From the NCBI GenBank assembly GCA_003166955.1, contig PMUI01000040.1, forward strand, positions 1-48,820: a DNA stretch of 48,820 bases, given 5' to 3'. The notes below the pieces were generated by a model. It saw only the letters and a list, made by a program, of their open reading frames with translations, did no database searches and was not told where the DNA came from. A program made the position numbers and the translations under genes. Of this stretch, positions 43,166 to 48,820 are shown piece after piece. The stretch is from Acidobacterium sp. Lineage in GTDB: Bacteria > Acidobacteriota > Terriglobia > Terriglobales > Acidobacteriaceae. How positions within the stretch are numbered: the first letter of the stretch is position 1; each line of letters begins with the position of its first letter.

Positions 43166-43723
43166 CTATTCTGTGCCTTCGCCGGGTTTGGTCGGTTCCA
43201 TCTGCAACGCGTTGTTGAAGCGGTTGAAGTAGTTGAAGAGGCCGATGGCCGCCATCAACTCGACGATCTCGCCTTCGTCGAAATGTTCGCGCAGAGTTTC
43301 GAAATTCTCGTCGGGAATGTGGTTCGCGTCGAGGGTCATCTGCTCGGCCAGGCGCAGAGCGGCCTTCTCCGCCGAGGTGAAATCTTTGCGATCGGCATAA
43401 TGCGCCAGCTGGTCGAGCTGTTCGCGCGACCAGCCCAGGCGCATCGCGATCTGGGTGTGCGAGCCGAGGCAGTATTCGCAGCGATTGAGCTGCGAGGTGC
43501 GCACGATCACCAGCTCCTTGAGCCGCACCGGGAGAGTGCCGGTGTTCAGGATGGCTTCGAAGTGCGCGATCATCGTCTCGAAAATTTCAGGCCGATGCGC
43601 CATGGTGCGGAACATGTTGGGCACGTTGCCGCGGGTCCGCATGTATCGGTCGTAAATTTCGGCGACGGCCGGGGCGGCTTCAGACCGGGGCACCCGCGAG
43701 AGGCGCGGAGCGGTTTTCAGCAT
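43166..43723 (-). CDS. Carboxymuconolactone decarboxylase/AhpD-like protein
   Basis: A 185-residue alpha-helical protein with the AhpD-type redox motif C82-x-x-C85-x-x-x-H89 (NRCEYCLGSHT), so it is probably a peroxidase-related (AhpD-like) protein rather than a true decarboxylase. It also has the usual PEIFETMIAHFEAIL segment of these proteins. ATG at 43723 with AGGAG 9 nt upstream. It is convergent with the CAP gene and divergent from the tRNA-Asn gene. Confidence 0.88.
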   Translation of the reverse strand: MLKTAPRLSRVPRSEAAPAVAEIYDRYMRTRGNVPNMFRTMAHRPEIFETMIAHFEAILNTGTLPVRLKELVIVRTSQLNRCEYCLGSHTQIAMRLGWSREQLDQLAHYADRKDFTSAEKAALRLAEQMTLDANHIPDENFETLREHFDEGEIVELMAAIGLFNYFNRFNNALQMEPTKPGEGTE

Positions 43724-43822
43724 CGGGTTCTTCTCCTGACAGTAACCAGCGTATCGCACGATGATTGGCTGGGCACGGTTTTGCGTTTGGTATAATCGGC
43801 GGGAGACAAGCAAGCGGACACA

Positions 43823-43901
<79 letters not shown>

Positions 43902-44085
43902 TTTGTCTGCCAGGAATCGTCCTGATTCTCGGCGTCTCGTTCTCCCAGAAAATTTCCAAACTTTCTGTCGCGGGATTGGTGCAAAGAGCGACCCCCGCCC
44001 CCCCTGGACCGTTTTCCGGCTAAGTGTTTCATTCTGCTGGAGTTGACGATTTGTGACGGACCGCAACCGATTCATTGCAGGCGAT

Positions 44086-44265
44086 TTAGGATCTCAAGTG
44101 GCTGAGCTGTTGGGATTTAGGGGCTGTTTTGGCCTTCTGATGCTGTATCTGTCGGATTCTGCGGCGTTTGGGTCGCCTCTCATTGATTTCATTGGGTGGA
44201 GGGACCCGGTCGAGGATGCTGCGTTCGGTCGACGGTGCTGGCTGGGGGACTGACAAAGACGACAT
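44086..44265 (-). CDS. Possible small basic protein
   Basis: A 59-residue frame: MSSLSVPQPAPSTERSILDR, then PPPNEINERRPKRRR and a Lys/Gln-rich end. The ATG at 44265 has AAAGGAGAG a few bases upstream, a good ribosome binding site. Function unknown. The rest of 43899-44518 holds only the hairpin at 44288-44316 and an AT/G-rich stretch with no gene. Confidence 0.38.
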   Translation of the reverse strand: MSSLSVPQPAPSTERSILDRVPPPNEINERRPKRRRIRQIQHQKAKTAPKSQQLSHLRS

Positions 44266-44287
44266 GGGTTCTCTCCTTTCCGCAACA

Positions 44288-44316
44288 GAAAAGCCTGCCG
44301 GGATGGCAGGCTTTTT
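44288..44316 (+). terminator. Bidirectional hairpin terminator
   Basis: AGCCTGCC (44292-44299) pairs with GGCAGGCT (44305-44312), with A-run and T-run flanks on both sides (TTTTTCTCTTTTTT follows on the plus strand). It lies upstream of the small frame at 44086-44265. Confidence 0.65.
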
Positions 44317-44518
44317 CTCTTTTTTCCACTTAAGTTCAGTATATCAGGCTGGAGGGGGTAAAACTGCCAAATATCTTTGGTGGTTTTGGCGTGGAAGTTG
44401 TTTGGAATCAGGGAGCGTTACTTCGGTTTTTGGGGCTGGGGGTTGACAGTTTTTGGGAATTTCGGGGTTTTGGGGAGATGGCGGTTGAAGCAAGGTATCG
44501 CAAAGAGCCGCAGGCGCG

Positions 44519-45763
44519 TCAGTCGAGGCGCAGGGCGTTCACAAATGCATCGATCTGGGGTCGCACTTTTTCGGTCGCATTGTGAAGCGAATCCTCTTTG
44601 GTATAACCGGCGCCGGCAGCTGTGAAGCTCTGGGTCCCGCAGACGGATTGCTGCCTCGTGTTAAGGCATTTCAACTCCAGGGTTAGGTTAGTCGTGATGA
44701 GTCCCTCAAACTCGCTCGAATTGGTGGTGCTGGATGAGGCGTTTCCGATGAGGACTTCGTCGACTCGATCCGCCATCCCAAACTGACCAACCGCGTCCCA
44801 GTCTCCGGCGAAAAGTCTTTCCGCGCGCCCCTCCTGAACAAACCGAGGTTTGAAAAAGGATGTGACAGGAGTGAGACCTCGGCCGGAAGTTGCCTGGCGA
44901 AGGGCTTCGTCGAGACCGGCAAACTGGCTGTCGCCACTGGAAAGGATGAGGATGGCAATCTGGCTGTTTTCCGAGCGCCTTCTGACCTGAGCGTTTATGT
45001 ATTGCGCAGCAAGAGCGTCCTGGTTTCGTTGTTGTTGCTCGGCTACGTGTTGGTCCTGGAGACGGATGGCATCGTCACGAGTCTCCAGATCCATTTCCCT
45101 GAGCGGTGCGCTGGTCTCAGGGTCAAACCCGGCCCGATCAAAAAACTCGTAGGTTCCGTCGGTCCTTTTGTGGTACCACACGCGCGGATTGTGTGTGACG
45201 GGATCAAAGAACGCAAAGGTTCGGGCGTCACTTACGGATATTCTCTGTGGACCCAGCCCGGGATTCTTAATGCGCCTGATCTCGACAATCTGCTGAAATG
45301 TGCAGGGTTCGGTCTGTATGCCATAGACCGGGTCCTTCACGCGATCGTCGAACACCTTGATTCCCTCCGGGGTAACGGCGCAATATTTGTAGGCAAGTGA
45401 GTCCCGCGAAACAAAGTACGTGGCCAGAAAATAGAGGCCGACATACGCGACGATGATCATGCCGTGAATACTTTTGTAGAGCCTGAGTCCTGGCCGCAGC
45501 CCGCGCAGCCAGAACCATGCCCCATGCATGTACTTTGCTACCGCCCAGAAGAAGGGGATGGTGCCGATAATCACGATCGCATAGAGAAGGTTTGTGCTGA
45601 TACCGGAGCGGCTGGCCAGGTTCTCAACGACATACTTGATGGTGGACGTTATAAAGCGGCCCCACCTCCACCATGTAAAAAGGACAAAGGCGACGGCCAC
45701 AAAAGCAAGCAGGACCATGCCTGCACTGGCTTTGCCGAGAGCTGATTTCACGTCTTCGCGCAT
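44519..45763 (-). CDS. Membrane protein with C-terminal envelope domain, partner of FlgO-like pair
   Basis: A 414-residue protein with three membrane helices (around residues 15-34, 60-78 and 103-120), a central beta-rich part and a Gln-rich helix (EQQQRNQDALAAQY), then a C-terminal domain with the rhythm of FlgO/LpoB/CsgG-type domains (AILILSSGDSQFAGLDEAL; MADRVDEVLIGNASSS; a final amphipathic helix). No named family recognised. It starts 13 bp after the stop of the second FlgO-like gene and is surely in the same operon. An in-frame GTG lies two codons upstream (45769). Confidence 0.72.
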   Translation of the reverse strand: MREDVKSALGKASAGMVLLAFVAVAFVLFTWWRWGRFITSTIKYVVENLASRSGISTNLLYAIVIIGTIPFFWAVAKYMHGAWFWLRGLRPGLRLYKSIHGMIIVAYVGLYFLATYFVSRDSLAYKYCAVTPEGIKVFDDRVKDPVYGIQTEPCTFQQIVEIRRIKNPGLGPQRISVSDARTFAFFDPVTHNPRVWYHKRTDGTYEFFDRAGFDPETSAPLREMDLETRDDAIRLQDQHVAEQQQRNQDALAAQYINAQVRRRSENSQIAILILSSGDSQFAGLDEALRQATSGRGLTPVTSFFKPRFVQEGRAERLFAGDWDAVGQFGMADRVDEVLIGNASSSTTNSSEFEGLITTNLTLELKCLNTRQQSVCGTQSFTAAGAGYTKEDSLHNATEKVRPQIDAFVNALRLD

Positions 45764-45776
45764 ATGCACTTCGTGC

Positions 45777-46715
45777 CTATCGTCCTTGCAGCTTTATGTT
45801 GTGAAGTATGGTTTTGTGGCCATTGGCGAGGAAAATGATAGTCACGGATTGGACCTCGGCTGAGAATCCGCGGGAGTCAAACCAGAATTGCAGGGGAAGG
45901 TCTGGCTCCATCGCAAAGACATCACAGCAGGGGCCGGGTGCGGCGCCGCCGATGCTGACCCAATTGATTGCCGCTTGATGGCCAGTATTGTCCACAACGT
46001 AGGTCTCTTTGCTGATAGCCACATCTTCTTTTTGGGCTCCCTTGTTTGTAATGCTTCCCCAACAGACGATTTGGTCAGCAAGGCCCGCACCCGTGCCCAT
46101 CCTGCATCCCCGGAAAGAAAACAGGAAGTCGCCAGCCAGAAAGGCCGCGCCCTGTGTTGCCGGTGGATTTTGCTGTTCGCCCGCGCCCTGCGCTGGACCG
46201 TCAACCTCACTCCCGAGTAGATCGTTGATTGCTTTCGTTCGCGGAATCTCTACGGTTAGACCGCTAATCACCATTGCGGATTGAGTATCGAGGGCCTTGA
46301 GGCCCACATGTACGCTGTCCCCCAAAGGAGTAATGGTGCCGGTCACGAGGGTGTCTACACCGGCGATTTGCCCCAACCTTCGTGCAGTTGCCGGATCGAT
46401 GAGGCCCTCGGACGCAAGTTTGTTTTCCTGCAGGATGACTCGGATGCTGGTTCGATCGATTACTTCGAATTGTCGGGCGTCCTCCGCGAGTGCGATAGAG
46501 AGCTCTTCGGCGATAAAACGGCCCAGTTGGGTGGCGTGGCCCTGGAGATCCGTAAAATCTACCACGGCGACTTTCTTCCTGTTTGCTGCCGCAATCTTTG
46601 CTGCAAGCGCGGCGGCGGTGGGACGCATGTCCTGTCCGAGCGCGACGGTGGAGCTGCAGTGCAGAAATATGACCAGTGCTGCGATCAAGCTTGTGTGCAG
46701 TGCAGAAACTTTCAT
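45777..46715 (-). CDS. FlgO/CsgG-like exported protein, paralogue B
   Basis: A 312-residue exported protein. After a signal peptide (IAALVIFLHCSSTVALGQ) comes a FlgO/CsgG-like domain (about 45-170; KKVAVVDFTDLQGHATQLGR, FEVIDRTSIRVILQENKLAS, GVDTLVTGTITPLGDSVHV), the pattern of envelope proteins that assemble at or through the outer membrane. A second domain (about 200-312, with paired Cys in FRGCRMG and QIVCWG) is beta-rich and also occurs in paralogue A. Function unknown. Confidence 0.8.
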   Translation of the reverse strand: MKVSALHTSLIAALVIFLHCSSTVALGQDMRPTAAALAAKIAAANRKKVAVVDFTDLQGHATQLGRFIAEELSIALAEDARQFEVIDRTSIRVILQENKLASEGLIDPATARRLGQIAGVDTLVTGTITPLGDSVHVGLKALDTQSAMVISGLTVEIPRTKAINDLLGSEVDGPAQGAGEQQNPPATQGAAFLAGDFLFSFRGCRMGTGAGLADQIVCWGSITNKGAQKEDVAISKETYVVDNTGHQAAINWVSIGGAAPGPCCDVFAMEPDLPLQFWFDSRGFSAEVQSVTIIFLANGHKTILHNIKLQGR

Positions 46716-46857
46716 TCACATCTCCCAAAGGGTCGGCACCCGCAGCGCACGCTTCTCAGACTGCGTGTGCGCCGTTTTGTCACTTGGTCGGCGGGTCACA
46801 ATCCGGATTGGAATACTCCGCATTGTGAACTTAACCGAAGGCTGCCGCAGCTCAGCA

Positions 46858-47847
46858 CTAGTGTGTTCGTACAGTAATGTTTCTCATTACCGTCTTTCCT
46901 TCTTGCGTAGACAGAACAATTGTGACGTAGGTAGCGGCATCGTCGAGCGCCGTACCGGAGACTTGGAACACTAGGGGAAGAGACGGTTCCAACTCTGCAC
47001 CCACGGTGCCCCCTGGCCCTAAAGTCTGAGCGTTGCCGATCCTGATAATCGTCTTCGACATGTTCATGAACATGCCACTTCGGCTGACATTACCGAAGTT
47101 GTCTACGATGCTTGTGGCTCGATCATCGACGACAAGCGACGAACGCTTTGTACCTTGGTTAGTCACATTTCCCCAACATTCAATTTTTTCCCCATTGTGA
47201 CGACACGCCTGAATCAAAAAATGAAACTCCCCGATATCTGCAGCTGCAGACTCTTTTGTTTGGGGCTGAGTCGTGTTGGCAGGTGGAGCGACATTTGTGG
47301 CGGCCGGCTCGGTCGTCTTAGAGCCTCCGCAGTTGGCGACGCCTTTCGCCAACAGTTCCTCGACCGTTTTCGTTTTGGGAATGTCTGCGGTGATGCCTCC
47401 AAGCATCTTGGCTGTCGCCGTGTCCAATACCTTAGCCGACACGTGAACACTGTCGCTTAGGGGAGCGATTGTGCCGGTAACGAGTGCGTCCACTCCGATG
47501 ACGTCGCCGAGTTTGCGGGCGGTTGCAGGGTCAATGATTCCTGTTGATGCGAGCTTATGTTCCTGCATGAGCACTCTGAGATTAGTACGGTCAATAACGT
47601 CAAACCCGTTGGCGCTATTAACAAGCGCTACTGAGACATCTTCGGCCATATAGCGGCCGAGCTCGGTGACGCAACCCTGCAGGTCGGTGAAATCCACCAC
47701 CGCGATGGTCTTTCTCCCTGAACGTTTCGCTATCTCCGACAGTCCGGCGGAAAGGGAGCTGACGGCGGGGCCTTGAGCTAGCACCGGTAGCGTCAGAAGA
47801 AGGAAAGCGAAGCTCAGAATCGCGGCCCGCGAAATGAAGGCAGCCAT
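46858..47847 (-). CDS. FlgO/CsgG-like exported protein, paralogue A
   Basis: A 329-residue paralogue of the next gene, with about 60% identity over the FlgO-like domain by eye (KTIAVVDFTDLQGCVTELGR, FDVIDRTNLRVLMQEHKLAS, GVDALVTGTIAPLSDSVHV). The start at 47847 gives a signal peptide (FISRAAILSFAFLLLTLPVL); an earlier in-frame start at 47889 is less likely. The C-terminal beta domain keeps the paired Cys (IQACRHNG, KIECWG). A 142-bp gap without obvious features separates it from paralogue B. Confidence 0.8.
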   Translation of the reverse strand: MAAFISRAAILSFAFLLLTLPVLAQGPAVSSLSAGLSEIAKRSGRKTIAVVDFTDLQGCVTELGRYMAEDVSVALVNSANGFDVIDRTNLRVLMQEHKLASTGIIDPATARKLGDVIGVDALVTGTIAPLSDSVHVSAKVLDTATAKMLGGITADIPKTKTVEELLAKGVANCGGSKTTEPAATNVAPPANTTQPQTKESAAADIGEFHFLIQACRHNGEKIECWGNVTNQGTKRSSLVVDDRATSIVDNFGNVSRSGMFMNMSKTIIRIGNAQTLGPGGTVGAELEPSLPLVFQVSGTALDDAATYVTIVLSTQEGKTVMRNITVRTH

Positions 47848-48102
47848 GCTCCGCGAATAGGTAGAGCAACTCGCCAAGAGCCGTTGCACGAACCTACCTC
47901 ACTCTCAGGGGAAGGAAATTAAGGAATCTTATCAGTTGCCGGAACTCTACCTCCTCAGCCCCCTGTCGTCAAGATAATGCGAGTGCTTGAAGAAGCTTTG
48001 AGAACGGAGAAGCACTCCGGACGCGATACGAACCGATGTTGTCCCTGAGCACGATTCGTGAGTCGTGTATAGCCGCGCGCGATGTGGTCAGATGTATTTC
48101 GC

Positions 48103-48820
48103 TTATGGGGCGGTGCCTCCGCAGGCTCTTGGGAGTTGGGCTGTTGGGGTGGCGTGTAGAACCGCCAGGGTGAAGCACTGGGTTGAGACCGGGTTCATGA
48201 TGACTATTGGCCGGCCGGCTACCTGGTCCCAGGATTTTAGCAGCGTTTGTAAGTAGGCGAGGGGGACGTTGTAACTGGCGAAGATCGACTGGGCTAGTTG
48301 CGGGAGCGTCGCGGATTCGGCGGCGGGGGCCTGGGCGAGGATGAGGATGGTCTTGTAGTCTCCGAGATTTTCAAGGGGCATGACGCAGAGAGCGCCGACG
48401 ACGGCGAGGTTGCCGGAGGGGTCGGTCATGTTGCCGGCGAAGCGGCCGCACTGGCCGAGGTCGGCGGGGACGGGGATGGGGGTGACGGAGGTGACCGATC
48501 CCTGGGGAGAGGGGAGGCCGGCGGCGACCTGGAGGCGTTCGACGAGCATGGCGACCTTGTCCTTAAAGTCGGCGGCGTAGGGCATGTCGAGGCCGGTCGA
48601 GTCGGAGCCGGCGGCGTTGGGGTTGTAAGGGGCGTTGTGGGCGCCGGTGACTTTGCCGAGGATGGCGGCCTCGCCGGGCTGGGGGCCGGTCATGGTGATG
48701 AGGCCTTCAGTGCCCTGGGCTTTCCATCCCGCGGGGACGGTGACGGAGGCGGTTTTGTCGGGGAGGGTGAAGGGAGTGGCTGCGCCCTGGGCGGGTGGAG
48801 GCGTGGACTGGTGAGATCCG
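48103..48820 (-). CDS. Hypothetical protein, 5' end beyond the window
   Basis: The frame is open from the TAA at 48103-48105 to the window edge, about 239 residues. Visible text includes FTLPDKTASVTVPAGWKAQG and ILILAQAPAAESATLPQLAQ; it looks like an exported protein with a PsbP/DUF1795-like fold (a Trp-containing start of the domain) but I do not recognise it with confidence. The 210 bp between it and the FlgO-like operon hold no recognised element. Confidence 0.6.
   Translation of the reverse strand, partial: GSHQSTPPPAQGAATPFTLPDKTASVTVPAGWKAQGTEGLITMTGPQPGEAAILGKVTGAHNAPYNPNAAGSDSTGLDMPYAADFKDKVAMLVERLQVAAGLPSPQGSVTSVTPIPVPADLGQCGRFAGNMTDPSGNLAVVGALCVMPLENLGDYKTILILAQAPAAESATLPQLAQSIFASYNVPLAYLQTLLKSWDQVAGRPIVIMNPVSTQCFTLAVLHATPTAQLPRACGGTAP

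Noticed and set aside
44053-44253. 66-codon plus-strand frame downstream of tRNA-Asn
   Set aside because: No ribosome binding site, no recognisable pattern, and the opposite strand has the better-supported small frame.

Overview
The window is a high-GC chromosomal segment that reads as Acidobacteriota, most likely class Terriglobia. The strongest marker is a PadR-type regulator translationally coupled to a very large MacB/FtsX permease (31125-34129), the arrangement described as the acidobacterial duplicated orphan permease family. Secreted proteins of kinds common in this phylum (FecR/DUF6600, TIGR03118, Wzi-like, secreted TPR-CHAT) agree. The phylum call rests on family recognition, not on a marker-gene tree.

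Layout. 1-6.2 kb: a small Cys/His protein with a heptad-repeat tail, a PhzF isomerase, a secreted TPR-CHAT protein and an orphan KdpA. 6.2-9.4 kb (minus): a fused double ABC permease and its ATPase (NitT/TauT type). 9.6-11.8 kb: a lone receiver domain and a Wzi-like outer-membrane protein. 11.9-18.4 kb (minus): homodimeric pyruvate dehydrogenase aceE behind a degenerate E1-alpha-like gene, then argJ behind a secreted nucleoside hydrolase. 18.5-24.5 kb (plus): ABC ATPase, a 600-bp repeat- and structure-rich intergenic region, thiG, ruvC, a secreted protein, a VOC protein and a FecR/DUF6600 surface protein. 24.6-28.2 kb (minus): Asp/Glu racemase-like, PEP-mutase-like, a deletion scar joining two broken divergent genes (NIPSNAP and ArsR), and an MFS transporter. 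28.4-34.1 kb: alditol-oxidase-like flavoprotein, an anchored hypothetical protein, a phosphoesterase, and PadR plus the large permease. 34.2-38.8 kb: two secreted proteins, a 900-bp gene-poor segment with two tandem unusual tRNA-like sequences and a small ORF, an IS1595-type transposase and an orphan DppC-like permease. 39-42.4 kb (plus): a nucleotide-sugar/glycosyltransferase cluster with a GDP-mannose 3,5-epimerase-like gene. 42.4-43.9 kb: CAP-domain protein, carboxymuconolactone-decarboxylase-like protein, tRNA-Asn(GTT). 44.5-47.9 kb (minus): a three-gene envelope module with two FlgO/CsgG-like paralogues and a membrane protein. The window ends inside a partial secreted protein gene.

Most notable: (i) the 19.43-19.65 kb locus, where a sequence complementary to 17 nt of the 16S rRNA 3' end precedes a possible 19-residue peptide, a structured stretch and a terminator, next to a 96-bp MITE-like element inserted in an interspersed repeat; (ii) two tandem atypical tRNA-like sequences at 36.38-36.56 kb, one a class II cloverleaf with anticodon UAU; (iii) intergenic tandem arrays with an exact 7-bp period at four places with different unit sequences; (iv) a degenerate E1-alpha homologue in front of aceE; (v) the FlgO-like pair with its membrane partner. 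All calls are by eye; no database search was run.
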